Below, in pieces: positions 6,870 through 14,027 of a stretch of DNA of 25,225 bases. The translations under genes and the position numbers were made by a program. The notes beneath the pieces are model-generated. The model had not been told where the DNA came from. It made no database searches and saw only the letters and a program-made list of their open reading frames with translations. This DNA comes from Bacilli bacterium (GTDB taxonomy: Bacteria > Bacillota_I > Bacilli_A > RF39 > UBA660). Location of the stretch: contig JAAWSW010000009.1 in NCBI GenBank assembly GCA_022801735.1, positions 1-25,225 of the forward strand. Reading direction: 5' to 3'. The stretch's first letter is position 1. Every line of letters starts with the position of its first letter.

Positions 6870-6880
6870 ACCTTGTTTTT
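6852..6880 (+). terminator. Terminator of the 68-aa XRE gene
   Basis: Ten-base perfect stem AAAAACAAGG (6852-6861) / CCTTGTTTTT (6871-6880) with a nine-base loop that contains the stop codon; the T-run belongs to the stem. Confidence 0.75.
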
Positions 6881-6890
6881 AAATAATAAA

Positions 6891-6981
6891 TTCTGGAGTT
6901 ACGACAACAATAAAGTTTAAAAGGTAGATTATAATCGGTGTGTGAGAAAAATACAAGAAACAATTCGTCATAACCCCAGAA
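6891..6981 (-). other. Long-range hairpin after ssb, possible structured RNA
   Basis: TTCTGGAGTTACGAC (6891-6905) and GTCATAACCCCAGAA (6967-6981) pair at 13 of 15 positions on the plus strand. In the minus-strand transcript, which runs out of ssb, both mismatches become G-U pairs, giving an unbroken 15-bp helix closing a loop of 61 bases. It begins five bases after the ssb stop codon. This could be a 3'-UTR structure, a small RNA or a remnant repeat; I do not recognise a named RNA family. Confidence 0.45.
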
Positions 6982-6985
6982 CAAA

Positions 6986-7321
6986 TTATTCTTCCTTATC
7001 CTTGTGGCTACTAGATAAAAAAGTCACTTTTTCAGCAACAACTTCAGTAATAAATCGTTCGCCTTCATCTGTTTGATATCTATCAACCTGTATTCGGCCC
7101 TTAACACCTACTAAATCTCCTTTTTTACAATAATCAGTAGTATTCTGAGCCACACCTTGCCATAACTTACATCCAATAAAATCGGTATCATATTCGCCAT
7201 TCATATTTTTATATGCTCTAGGCACAGCAAGTGTAATTCTAGAAAGTTTTTTTCCACTTTCCGTTTCATACAATTCTGGATCATTAGCAATACGACCTAC
7301 TAAAACAGTTTGATTAAGCAT
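6986..7321 (-). CDS. ssb: Single-stranded DNA-binding protein (short form)
   Basis: A 111-residue OB-fold SSB: 'MLNQTVLVGRIANDPELYETESGKKL' strand 1-2 region, 'ITLAVPRAY' and 'DFIGCKLWQGVAQNTTDYCKKGDLVGVKGRIQVDRY' all match bacterial SSB. It ends soon after the OB fold ('SSSHKDKEE') and lacks the usual Gly/Gln-rich linker and acidic tip (DDDxPF) that recruits partner proteins. It is therefore either an SsbB/competence-type or plasmid-type short SSB, or a second copy beside a full-length SSB located elsewhere near rpsF/rpsR. The ribosome site AAAGGAGGG overlaps a 12-bp palindrome. Convergent with the small XRE gene. Confidence 0.88.
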   Translation of the reverse strand: MLNQTVLVGRIANDPELYETESGKKLSRITLAVPRAYKNMNGEYDTDFIGCKLWQGVAQNTTDYCKKGDLVGVKGRIQVDRYQTDEGERFITEVVAEKVTFLSSSHKDKEE

Positions 7322-7330
7322 GTTATCCCT

Positions 7331-7342
7331 CCTTTCGAAAGG
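7331..7342. promoter_or_regulatory. Palindrome overlapping the ssb ribosome site
   Basis: CCTTTCGAAAGG is a perfect 12-bp palindrome. In the mRNA its second half is part of the AAAGGAGGG Shine-Dalgarno sequence, so folding or a bound protein could limit translation. It may be chance. The rest of the gap to 7482 is AT-rich with no convincing feature. Confidence 0.45.
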
Positions 7343-7474
7343 TAATATACAGAAAAATCAAACAATTATCAAATAACAAAAATACCAAATCTGCTATATT
7401 TTTATATACAAATTAACAATATTCAGTATAACAAATTCCCTATTTTAAAAAAAATTACATACCAAAAAAGAAAA

Positions 7475-7504
7475 TTTAGCAAAAAAAAGTTACTAGAACT
7501 TTTT
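7475..7504 (-). terminator. Terminator of the sufB-membrane protein unit
   Basis: Minus-strand stem AAAAAGTT (7504-7497) / AACTTTTT (7491-7484) around a loop that contains the TAG stop, followed by more T. Confidence 0.7.
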
Positions 7505-7915
7505 ACAATCTAAATTAACCTTAGTTCCAGTAACTTCACCACTAACATAATCAATAGTTATAATAGTCTTTGTTGTTTTAACATTACATCTATCCAAAAC
7601 ATCTAACTTATAATTTTCACCACTATTAGCATTAGCACCTTTAAGCATTTCAAGTGTTACATCATATGCTCCTGCTCCAGTATTAGTATTCATATAATTT
7701 TCATAATAATTAATAGAAGCCTCTTCCATAGCCTTTTCTAATTGCCTAGTATTAGTTCTATCTAAAACGTAAAAATAAACACCAGCCCCAATAACAATAA
7801 TTAAAACAATTAGAAAAACAATTAGTTTTGTCCTGCTTTTCTTCTGAGGTTCACTAGTTTCCATCGTATTATTTGTATCAACAATCTCCAAAGTTTCCAT
7901 ATTTTTATTATCCAT
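7493..7915 (-). CDS. Small single-pass membrane protein of unknown function
   Basis: A 140-residue protein I do not recognise. Residues 1-29 are acidic/polar with a basic stop ('PQKKSRTK'), residues about 30-50 are one strong membrane helix ('LIVFLIVLIIVIGAGVYFYVL'-like), and the remainder is an extracytoplasmic domain with two Cys (in 'RCNVKTTKT' and 'LDCKKF') that could form a disulfide. By topology it resembles pilin-like or signal-anchored small surface proteins common in this lineage. It starts 12 bases after the sufB stop with a strong AAGGAGGAAT site, so it is co-transcribed with sufB, but no link to Fe-S assembly is evident. Confidence 0.65.
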   Translation of the reverse strand: MDNKNMETLEIVDTNNTMETSEPQKKSRTKLIVFLIVLIIVIGAGVYFYVLDRTNTRQLEKAMEEASINYYENYMNTNTGAGAYDVTLEMLKGANANSGENYKLDVLDRCNVKTTKTIITIDYVSGEVTGTKVNLDCKKF

Positions 7916-7927
7916 TTTTATTCCTCC

Positions 7928-9241
7928 TTAAAAATAATTTTTGAGTAGTGCATTAAGTTCAACCGCATATTCCATAGGTAAACTTTCTCTAAACTCCTCA
8001 ATAAATCCCATAATAAGTAATTCCTGAGCCTTATCTTCACTCAGTCCCCTGCTCATCAAATAAAATAATTTATCCTCATCTAACCTGGAAACAGTCGCTT
8101 CATGTTCCAAATAAGAAGAATCATTCTCCACAATATTTTTAGGAATAGTATCACTTTTAGATTCATCATCCAATATTATTGTATCACATTTAATCGTAGA
8201 TTTAGAATTAATTGCCTTTTTATCAATATAAACAGTACCACGGTAACTCGCATCGCCACCACTAGCCGCAATCGACTTACTAATAATTTTACTAGTAGTA
8301 TTAGGTGCCAAATGAATCATTTTAGCCCCAGCATCTTGAATCTGGTCTTTAGTCGCAACCGCAATTGAAATACAGTTACCAGATGCACCCTCGCCTTTTA
8401 AAACACAAGTAGGATACTTCATATTTATCTTTGAACCAATATTTCCATCAATCCACTCCATAAGACCATTATCCAAAACTTGAGCTCTTTTTGTAACTAA
8501 ATTGTAAATATTATCTGCCCAGTTTTGAATAGTCGTATATCTACAACTAGAATTCTTTCCAACATATATTTCAACAACCGCCGCATGAAGTGAATCAGAT
8601 AAATGATAAGTTGCAGTACAACCTTCCATATAATGAACATGACTATCATCATCAACAATAATTAAAGTTCTCTCAAATTGCCCCATATTTTTAGTATCAA
8701 TCCTAAAATAACTTTGAAGTGGCCTATCGATAGTTGTATGTGGTGGCACATAAATAAAAGTCCCTCCACTCCATACTGCACCATTTAAAGCCGTATACTT
8801 ATTCTCATCATACTTAACAAGTTTATTAAAATACTTCTTAAATAACTCAGGATACTTCTGCAAAGCCTCATCAGTACTACAAAAAATAACATTTTTATCA
8901 GTAAGTTCTTTAATCATATTACTATAAACAACTTCACTCTCATACTGAGCATGAGTTCCATCTAAATATTTTTTCTCTGCATCAATAAGACCAACATTAT
9001 CAAAAGTTTCCTTAATATTACATGCTACATTATTCCAATCATTCTCTACCATGTCAGAAACCTTTTTATAATAATTAATCTCATCAAAATCAATTTTTAA
9101 TTCAGGGCCAAAATTAGGATTTGCAGTTTCCATAAAAGTCTCATAAGCCTTTAAACGAAAATCAGTCATCCATTTTGGTTCACCTTTAGTTTTAGATATA
9201 TTTATAATTTTCTCACTGCTAAGTCCTAATTCTTCTCCCAT
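7928..9241 (-). CDS. sufB: Fe-S cluster assembly scaffold protein SufB
   Basis: A 437-residue SufB, core scaffold of the SUF iron-sulfur assembly machine with SufC and SufD. Recognisable blocks are 'KGEPKWMTDFRLKAYETF' near the N-terminus, 'AVWSGGTFIYVPP' and 'MEGCTA' in the beta-helix, 'SYRG.VYI' and the C-terminal 'LEHEATVSRLDEDKLFYLMSRGLSEDKAQELLIMGF' with 'LPMEYAVELN'. The C-terminal part has the Gram-positive form 'SDTIP'. AGGTGA precedes the ATG. In most Bacillota the order is sufC-sufD-sufS-sufU-sufB. Here only sufU and sufB are adjacent; sufC, sufD and sufS are not in the window. A TATAAT at 9265-9260 may provide a separate start of transcription. Confidence 0.95.
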   Translation of the reverse strand: MGEELGLSSEKIINISKTKGEPKWMTDFRLKAYETFMETANPNFGPELKIDFDEINYYKKVSDMVENDWNNVACNIKETFDNVGLIDAEKKYLDGTHAQYESEVVYSNMIKELTDKNVIFCSTDEALQKYPELFKKYFNKLVKYDENKYTALNGAVWSGGTFIYVPPHTTIDRPLQSYFRIDTKNMGQFERTLIIVDDDSHVHYMEGCTATYHLSDSLHAAVVEIYVGKNSSCRYTTIQNWADNIYNLVTKRAQVLDNGLMEWIDGNIGSKINMKYPTCVLKGEGASGNCISIAVATKDQIQDAGAKMIHLAPNTTSKIISKSIAASGGDASYRGTVYIDKKAINSKSTIKCDTIILDDESKSDTIPKNIVENDSSYLEHEATVSRLDEDKLFYLMSRGLSEDKAQELLIMGFIEEFRESLPMEYAVELNALLKNYF

Positions 9242-9282
9242 ATCATTTCACCTATTTACATTATACTAAATTTAAAGAAAAA

Positions 9283-9303
9283 TAAAAAGAGAAATTCCTC
9301 TCT
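9283..9303 (-). terminator. Hairpin between sufU and sufB, likely (partial) terminator
   Basis: Minus-strand stem AGAGA (9303-9299) / TCTCT (9292-9288) with six-base loop, then T-rich sequence. The stem is only five base pairs, so it may reduce rather than end transcription into sufB. Confidence 0.5.
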
Positions 9304-9314
9304 AATTATCAAAA

Positions 9315-9743
9315 TTAATTATTATCAAGTCCTTCTAATACTTTCTCTATTCCCCACCAAGGAAGTAATACACACTTTTTACGATTAGGTTGCTTATAAG
9401 TGTCATCATAAACAATTGCTGATTCTAAAACCTCTGGATTATAATCCTTTTCATCTAACATATTTATAAAATTAGATAAAATCTCTCTAACCTCAGAAAT
9501 ACTTTTACCAATCAAAGTTTCAACCATAATAGAAGATGAACTAATACACATCGCACAAGCCTCACCATCAAAACGAATATCTGAAAGTTTACCATCATTA
9601 ACCTTAACCATCAAATTAACCTCATCAATACAACTTTCATTATTCATATTTATTTTAATATAACTATCATCTTCTATAAGTCCTCTATTATTAGGATTTT
9701 GATAATGCTCAAGCATAATACTTCTTTTTAAATTAGTATCCAT
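9315..9743 (-). CDS. sufU: SUF sulfur-transfer protein SufU
   Basis: A 142-residue SufU. The zinc/sulfur-acceptor residues are visible as Cys38-x-Asp40 ('ESCIDEV'), Cys63 ('GEACAMCISSSS') and Cys124 ('RKKCVLLPW'), in the spacing of Bacillus SufU (Cys41, Asp43, Cys66, Cys128). SufU takes the persulfide sulfur from the cysteine desulfurase SufS by zinc-ligand exchange and passes it to SufB. An extra Cys66 sits three residues after Cys63, and the first motif is CID rather than the usual CGD. A good AGAAGGAGATGAC site precedes the ATG. Its partner sufB lies 73 bases downstream. Confidence 0.92.
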   Translation of the reverse strand: MDTNLKRSIMLEHYQNPNNRGLIEDDSYIKINMNNESCIDEVNLMVKVNDGKLSDIRFDGEACAMCISSSSIMVETLIGKSISEVREILSNFINMLDEKDYNPEVLESAIVYDDTYKQPNRKKCVLLPWWGIEKVLEGLDNN

Positions 9744-9769
9744 TTAGTCATCTCCTTCTTGTTAATAAA

Positions 9770-9778
9770 ATTATACCA
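9770..9778 (-). promoter_or_regulatory. Extended -10 promoter of sufU
   Basis: Minus-strand TGG-TATAAT (9778-9770), 27 bases before the start; no clear -35. Confidence 0.5.
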
Positions 9779-9792
9779 TATAAGTACAAAAG

Positions 9793-9812
9793 AAAAAAGC
9801 ACCAATGTGCTT
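9793..9812 (-). terminator. Terminator of spoVS
   Basis: Minus-strand stem AAGCAC (9812-9807) / GTGCTT (9802-9797), four-base loop, T-run; overlaps the spoVS stop. Confidence 0.7.
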
Positions 9813-10071
9813 ATCTTGATTCAACAATTAATTTAATTGCAGTTCTCTCTTCACCTTCTATTACAATATCTGTAAAAGCCGGTATACATACTAAGTTTTT
9901 ACCACTAGGAGCCACAAATCCACGAGCAATTGCCACTGCTTTAATTGCCTGATTAAGCGCTCCCGCCCCTATTGCTTGTATTTCTACAGTTCCTTTTTCT
10001 CTAAATACGTTTGCGAGTGCTCCTGCTACTGAATTAGGGTTTGATTTAGCCCTTACTTTTAATGTTTCCAT
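9811..10071 (-). CDS. spoVS: Stage V sporulation protein S
   Basis: An 86-residue SpoVS, strongly conserved: 'METLKVRAKSNPNSVAGALA' at the start, 'EIQAIGAGALNQAIKAVAIARGFVAPSG' in the middle and 'IVIEGEERTAIKLIVE' at the end. The protein has an Alba-like fold and in Bacillus acts in spore coat assembly and septation control. Its presence suggests a spore-forming ancestry, although spoVS also persists in non-sporulating relatives. A perfect AAAGGAGGAAAT site precedes the ATG. It is monocistronic with its own terminator and is divergent from the GntR/ABC operon. Confidence 0.95.
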   Translation of the reverse strand: METLKVRAKSNPNSVAGALANVFREKGTVEIQAIGAGALNQAIKAVAIARGFVAPSGKNLVCIPAFTDIVIEGEERTAIKLIVESR

Positions 10072-10146
10072 ATATATTTCCTCCTTTGTTTTTACATTTA
10101 ATTATATGTATAAATATTTTTTTTAGAATCAATTTAATTTTTTATC

Positions 10147-10175
10147 TTGACATTAAAAAAAATTAATTGTATCAT
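10147..10175 (+). promoter_or_regulatory. Promoter of the GntR-ABC operon
   Basis: Perfect -35 TTGACA (10147-10152), 17-base spacer, -10 TATCAT (10170-10175). The operator palindrome begins at the end of the -10. Confidence 0.82.
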
Positions 10176-10197
10176 TGTATTAATGACATAATACAAT
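10174..10197. promoter_or_regulatory. Operator of the YtrA-like regulator
   Basis: Perfect nine-base inverted repeat ATTGTATTA (10174-10182) / TAATACAAT (10189-10197) around six bases. It sits between the -10 and the ribosome site, the position expected for autorepression. GntR proteins of the YtrA type bind such palindromes in front of their own operon. Confidence 0.8.
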
Positions 10198-10215
10198 TAA
10201 AAAGGAATGATGCTT

Positions 10216-10575
10216 ATGAATTTCAATAATAACATCCCTATATATGTTCAGTTAATAGAACAATTAAAAACATATATAATCTCAGGCCAAATAAAACCAG
10301 GAGAAAAATTACCATCAGTAAGAGATTTAGCCCTGAAAACCAAAGTAAACCCCAATACTATGCAAAAAGCATTAGTAGAACTAGAAGAAATCGATTTAAT
10401 ATACACTGAAAGAACAAACGGAAAATATGTAACCGAAAATGAAAACACCATAAAAAAATTAAAACAAGAATACGCAAAAAATATATCAGCCCAGTATTTT
10501 AAAAGTATGGAAAAAATTGGTTACTCAAAAAAAGATACCATAAAATATTTAAAAGAGTTAGGAGAAGATAAATAA
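10216..10575 (+). CDS. GntR-family (YtrA subfamily) transcriptional repressor
   Basis: A 119-residue regulator with an N-terminal winged HTH ('IPIYVQLIEQLKTYIISGQIKPGEKLPSVRDLALKTKVNPNTMQKALVELEE', about 7-59) and a short helical tail, the mark of the YtrA subfamily, which lacks a large effector domain. The ORF can open at 10207, but AAAAAGGA at 10199-10206 fits the ATG at 10216. The gene overlaps the ABC ATPase start by one base (TAATG). YtrA-type repressors control co-transcribed ABC exporters that respond to cell-wall antibiotics or envelope stress; the inducer here is unknown. Confidence 0.9.
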   Translation: MNFNNNIPIYVQLIEQLKTYIISGQIKPGEKLPSVRDLALKTKVNPNTMQKALVELEEIDLIYTERTNGKYVTENENTIKKLKQEYAKNISAQYFKSMEKIGYSKKDTIKYLKELGEDK

Positions 10576-11270
10576 TGGAACTATTAGAATGTAAAAACTT
10601 AGAAAAAAGTTTCGGAAATACAAAAGTATTAAATAACATTAATCTTACTATTCCCAGAGGAAAAATAATTGGCCTGTTAGGTAAAAACGGTACTGGTAAA
10701 ACCACCCTTATAAAATTAATCAATAATTTACTCACCCCTACTAAGGGAACTATTTTAATAAATGGAAAAGAAATAGATATAGAAAGTAAAAAAATAATAT
10801 CTTATTTACCAGAAAGAACCTATTTAGATAAAACAATGACAGTCAAACAAATAATCAAATTCTTTGAAGAATTCTATGAAAATTTTGATTCTAAAAAAGC
10901 AAAAAAACTGCTTGAAGACCTAGGCTTAAATATAAATCAAAAACTATCTAAAATGAGTAAAGGTATGCAAGAAAAAGTTCAACTAGTATTAGTAATGTCA
11001 CGAAAAGCCGACCTATATATATTAGATGAACCACTAGGTGGTGTCGACCCTGCTACCAGAGATTATATATTAGATACCATTTTAAATAACTTTAATGAAG
11101 GCGCTAGTGTAATTATTTCAACCCACTTAATATCAGACATTGAAAGAATATTAGATGAAGTAATATTCATCGATAAAGGTCAAATAATTCTAACCCAAGA
11201 CGCCGATGAACTTAGAACAAAAGAAAATGATTCAATCGATGAAATATTTAGGAGGATGTTCAAATGTTAA
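10575..11270 (+). CDS. ABC transporter ATP-binding protein
   Basis: A 231-residue ATPase with all motifs: Walker A 'GKNGTGKTT' (about 36-44), Q-loop region, ABC signature 'MSKGMQEKV' (an SKGMQ variant of LSGGQ common in YtrB/CcmA-like exporters), Walker B 'LYILDEP' and the 'STHL' switch histidine. Second gene of the GntR operon; the ATG overlaps the GntR stop (TAATG), with GGAGAAG as ribosome site. It overlaps the following permease gene by seven bases. Together they form a YtrBC-like exporter, probably for drug or peptide efflux or envelope-stress relief. Confidence 0.93.
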   Translation: MELLECKNLEKSFGNTKVLNNINLTIPRGKIIGLLGKNGTGKTTLIKLINNLLTPTKGTILINGKEIDIESKKIISYLPERTYLDKTMTVKQIIKFFEEFYENFDSKKAKKLLEDLGLNINQKLSKMSKGMQEKVQLVLVMSRKADLYILDEPLGGVDPATRDYILDTILNNFNEGASVIISTHLISDIERILDEVIFIDKGQIILTQDADELRTKENDSIDEIFRRMFKC

Positions 11271-12055
11271 CAAAACTTTTAAAATACGATTTAAAAAATA
11301 TCTTTAAATTTTTAATTATATTCTATTCACTATCAATAATTGGCGCAATCTCAACTAGAATATGCTTTAATATTGAAAACTCATTCATTTTAGAAATAAT
11401 AGCCCAAATCTGTAGTGGATTTACAATAGCTATGATAATAAATATATTAATTAATAATATAATAAAACTATGGGTAAGATTTAAAAATAACCTTTATGGT
11501 GATGAATCATATTTAACTCATACACTACCCGTTTCAAAAAAAGACATATATTTATCAAAAATTTTAACCACTATCATATCTCTATTTATAAGTACTCTAG
11601 TCATAGCCCTAACCTTGTTTATCGCATATTATTCAAAAGAAAACGTTGAAGCACTGAAAAATTTCCTTCTACCAATTGCCACCGCCTATGGCAGTACTAT
11701 TATTAAAATTATATCATCCTTCCTATTCATATTATTTTTACAATTTGCAAATACTGTTCAAGCAGGATTTACAGGTATAATATTAGGGCATAAAATGAAC
11801 CAAACTAAAATCGGATTTTCAGTAATCTTCGGTTACATAACATATACAATTACCCAACTATTTGCTCTGTTTATAACATTTATAACTGCCCTATTTAATA
11901 AAGATTTAATGAACCTATTCATTACAAATCAAATTATTGATGTTGAAATAGTAAAAGTTACAATATACTTATCAATAATAATTTACACCATAACACTCAT
12001 AATTGGATATTTCATTAATATAAAATTATTAAAACAAGGCATTAATGTCGAATAA
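11264..12055 (+). CDS. ABC transporter permease (ABC-2/YtrC-like)
   Basis: A 263-residue integral membrane protein with about six hydrophobic segments: near 15-35, 45-70, 95-125, 135-165, 185-210 and 230-255. The N-terminus 'MLTKLLKYDLKNIFKF' and 'LTHTLPVSKKDIYLSKILTTIISLFISTL' are typical of ABC-2-type permeases partnered with YtrA-regulated ATPases. AGGAGG precedes the ATG, which lies inside the end of the ATPase gene, so the subunits are translationally coupled. Ends in a strong terminator. Confidence 0.85.
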   Translation: MLTKLLKYDLKNIFKFLIIFYSLSIIGAISTRICFNIENSFILEIIAQICSGFTIAMIINILINNIIKLWVRFKNNLYGDESYLTHTLPVSKKDIYLSKILTTIISLFISTLVIALTLFIAYYSKENVEALKNFLLPIATAYGSTIIKIISSFLFILFLQFANTVQAGFTGIILGHKMNQTKIGFSVIFGYITYTITQLFALFITFITALFNKDLMNLFITNQIIDVEIVKVTIYLSIIIYTITLIIGYFINIKLLKQGINVE

Positions 12056-12057
12056 CC

Positions 12058-12083
12058 AAAGGCAACTTATGTTGTCTTTTTAT
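12058..12083 (+). terminator. Terminator of the GntR-ABC operon
   Basis: Nine-base stem AAAGGCAAC (12058-12066) / GTTGTCTTT (12071-12079) with one G-U pair and TTAT loop, then T-run. Confidence 0.85.
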
Positions 12084-12184
12084 GTGACAAAAGTGTAAGG
12101 TTAAAAAAACAATTTTTATTATATAATATATATGAAATGTGGTGATGTAAATGATAATAAATATAAGAAAGGAAAAACAATAAC

Positions 12185-13267
12185 ATGGGATATATATCTG
12201 CTATTAACTATGCTGTAATATTTTTTCCCTTTGCTGCCCTATTATTTACAATGCCATTCATATTAAGTCAATATCATAAATATGGATCAATCTCATTTTT
12301 AAAATCAATCATAACTTACCTATTTATATTCTATCTAATATGTGCTTATTTTCTAGTTATTCTTCCATTACCAACAATCGAAGAAGTAGCCAAACTAAGT
12401 ACACCTCAAATACAACCTATCCCCTTCGAATTTATGATAGACTTTATTAATCATACCTCATTTGATATAACAAATTACCATACATATATAAAAGCCATGA
12501 AAGAATCATATTTTTATGTACCAATGTTTAATATCTTATTAACAATTCCCTTTGGCTTTTTCCTAAAGTATTATTTTAAGTGTGGTATGAAAACTACTAT
12601 TATATATACATTCCTATTAAGCTTATTCTTTGAACTAACCCAACTAACCGGGCTATATTTCATCTACCCTAGAGGATATAGATTATGCGATATAGATGAC
12701 TTAATTTTAAATACATTAGGCGGACTTATAGGATTCATAATAAGTAAACCATTAATAAACATTTTACCTAAAATAGATTACATTAACGCAAATGCGACTG
12801 AAAAAGGAAAAATAATCTCTGGACCAAGGCGAACACTAGCCTTTTTGTTAGACTTATTTATACTATTTATAATAGAAATTATCACAATTATAATATTTGA
12901 ATACAACACATATCTAACTATTATAATTGCCCTCCTATATTACTTTATAATCCCCCTATTCCTAAACACCAGTACACCAGGTAAAAAATATTTAAATATA
13001 GCAGTCCTAGATTATAATGGAACCAAAAATATACCAAGATTACTACTTAGAAAATTTTTAGTTATTTTAATCTACATAATAATTCCTATTTCAATTTTCA
13101 AAATAATAATTAATATAAATAATGGCATAACCGAATTTTTAGGACTAATAATCTTAGGAAATTTATTTATACTATATTCTATAACAACGATCAAATATAT
13201 TTTTACAGGTAAAGATATAATTTATGAAAAACTAAGTAAAACAAAATTAGTTAGTACAATTAAATAA
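12185..13267 (+). CDS. VanZ-like/RDD-family fusion membrane protein
   Basis: A 360-residue membrane protein with two known modules. Residues 1-190 are VanZ-like: several membrane helices, 'ILPLPT', 'FNILLTIPFGFFL' and the conserved 'FFELTQLTGLYFIYPRGYRLCDIDDLILNTLGGLIGF'-type end, where 'DIDDLILNTLG' is the VanZ signature. Residues about 210-355 are an RDD domain opening with 'GPRRTLAFLLDLFI' and containing 'NTSTPGKKYLNIAV'. VanZ proteins alter envelope sensitivity to lipoglycopeptides; RDD domains occur in small transport or Na+/H+ exchange proteins. The start has AAGGA 13 bases upstream. A TATAAT at 12122-12127 without a clear -35 is the likely promoter. Substrate unknown. Confidence 0.85.
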   Translation: MGYISAINYAVIFFPFAALLFTMPFILSQYHKYGSISFLKSIITYLFIFYLICAYFLVILPLPTIEEVAKLSTPQIQPIPFEFMIDFINHTSFDITNYHTYIKAMKESYFYVPMFNILLTIPFGFFLKYYFKCGMKTTIIYTFLLSLFFELTQLTGLYFIYPRGYRLCDIDDLILNTLGGLIGFIISKPLINILPKIDYINANATEKGKIISGPRRTLAFLLDLFILFIIEIITIIIFEYNTYLTIIIALLYYFIIPLFLNTSTPGKKYLNIAVLDYNGTKNIPRLLLRKFLVILIYIIIPISIFKIIININNGITEFLGLIILGNLFILYSITTIKYIFTGKDIIYEKLSKTKLVSTIK

Positions 13268-13293
13268 ACAAATGTAAATAACATTTGTTTTTT
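13266..13293 (+). terminator. Terminator of the VanZ-RDD gene
   Basis: Ten-base stem AAACAAATGT (13266-13275) / ACATTTGTTT (13281-13290), five-base loop, T-run. Confidence 0.85.
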
Positions 13294-13295
13294 CA

Positions 13296-13304
13296 TGATA
13301 TAAT
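13296..13304 (+). promoter_or_regulatory. Extended -10 promoter of the flavin reductase-rubredoxin gene
   Basis: TGA-TATAAT at 13296-13304; the upstream DNA is the preceding terminator, so no -35 is available. The leader is about ten bases and holds only the ribosome site. Confidence 0.55.
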
Positions 13305-13320
13305 GAGATTGGAGGTAAAC

Positions 13321-13923
13321 ATGAAAAATAAAAAAATAACAAGAAAAATAACACAAGGAGTATATGCCCTAACAACAAATAATGGTGGATGTATAGTTGA
13401 TGCAGTATCACAAATCAGTGCAGGTGCTAACCCTTTAATTTCAGTTGCTGTAATGAAAACCAATTATACAAACGAACTACTAAAAAATAATAAAACATTT
13501 GCTATTTCAGTATTAGATGAAACAGTAAATTCTGATATCATAAACACATTTGGAATGAACTCAATGAGAAATATAAATAAATTTGAAAATACTGAAACTA
13601 TAGAAATAGAAAATATCAAAGTAATAAAAGATTCCATAGGATATATGATATGTGAAATAATAGATTCTATAGACAATGATACACATACCCTATTTATCGG
13701 AAAACTAATTGAAGCAGACGTTTTCAACGACAAAAAACCAATGAGTTATGCTTACTATCAAGAAAATAAAAATGATTTAATAAAAGTAACCACTGAAAAA
13801 GGAAAAATAGCATGGGTTTGTCAAATATGCGGTTATGTATATTATGATGATGAATTACCAGACGATTTCAAATGTCCAATGTGCGGTGTAGGAAAACAAT
13901 TATTTAAACGAAAAGAAAACTAG
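13321..13923 (+). CDS. Flavin reductase-like protein with C-terminal rubredoxin domain
   Basis: A 200-residue fusion. Residues about 5-150 are a flavin reductase/FMN-binding split barrel ('GVYALTTNNGGCIVDAVSQISAGANPLISVAVMK', 'NDTHTLFIGKLIEADV'). Residues 163-195 are a short rubredoxin with Cys167-x2-Cys170-Gly and Cys185-Pro-x-Cys188-Gly as the iron ligands. The rubredoxin is the short rubrerythrin-type form without the long central loop. Such 'high-molecular-weight rubredoxins' pass electrons from NAD(P)H systems to flavodiiron proteins or peroxide reductases in anaerobes, so a role in oxygen or peroxide defence is likely. An upstream in-frame start at 13285 is possible, but GGAGG at 13311-13315 marks the ATG at 13321. 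Confidence 0.9.
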   Translation: MKNKKITRKITQGVYALTTNNGGCIVDAVSQISAGANPLISVAVMKTNYTNELLKNNKTFAISVLDETVNSDIINTFGMNSMRNINKFENTETIEIENIKVIKDSIGYMICEIIDSIDNDTHTLFIGKLIEADVFNDKKPMSYAYYQENKNDLIKVTTEKGKIAWVCQICGYVYYDDELPDDFKCPMCGVGKQLFKRKEN

Positions 13924-13949
13924 ACAATGTAAAATTCATTGTCCTTTTT
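13923..13949 (+). terminator. Terminator of the flavin reductase gene
   Basis: GACAATG (13923-13929) / CATTGTC (13937-13943) with seven-base loop, then CTTTTT. Confidence 0.82.
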
Positions 13950-13973
13950 ATATATTTATTAATACAATAAGTA

Positions 13974-14001
13974 TTTACATTTATTTTTTCCGTGATATAA
14001 T
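13974..14001 (+). promoter_or_regulatory. Promoter of the DNA base-hypermodification family gene
   Basis: TTTACA (13974-13979), 16-base spacer, TGA-TATAAT (13993-14001), 27 bases before the ATG. Confidence 0.72.
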
Positions 14002-14027
14002 TAAAAAAAATTAAAGGAGATTTTAAT

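Noticed and set aside
10248..10735. Two minus-strand frames opposite the GntR and ABC genes
   Set aside because: They lack ribosome sites and oppose clearly functional genes.
12131..12220. A roughly 27-codon frame (MKCGDVNDNKYKK...) before and overlapping the VanZ-RDD gene
   Set aside because: No ribosome site, and it overlaps the better supported start of the membrane protein.
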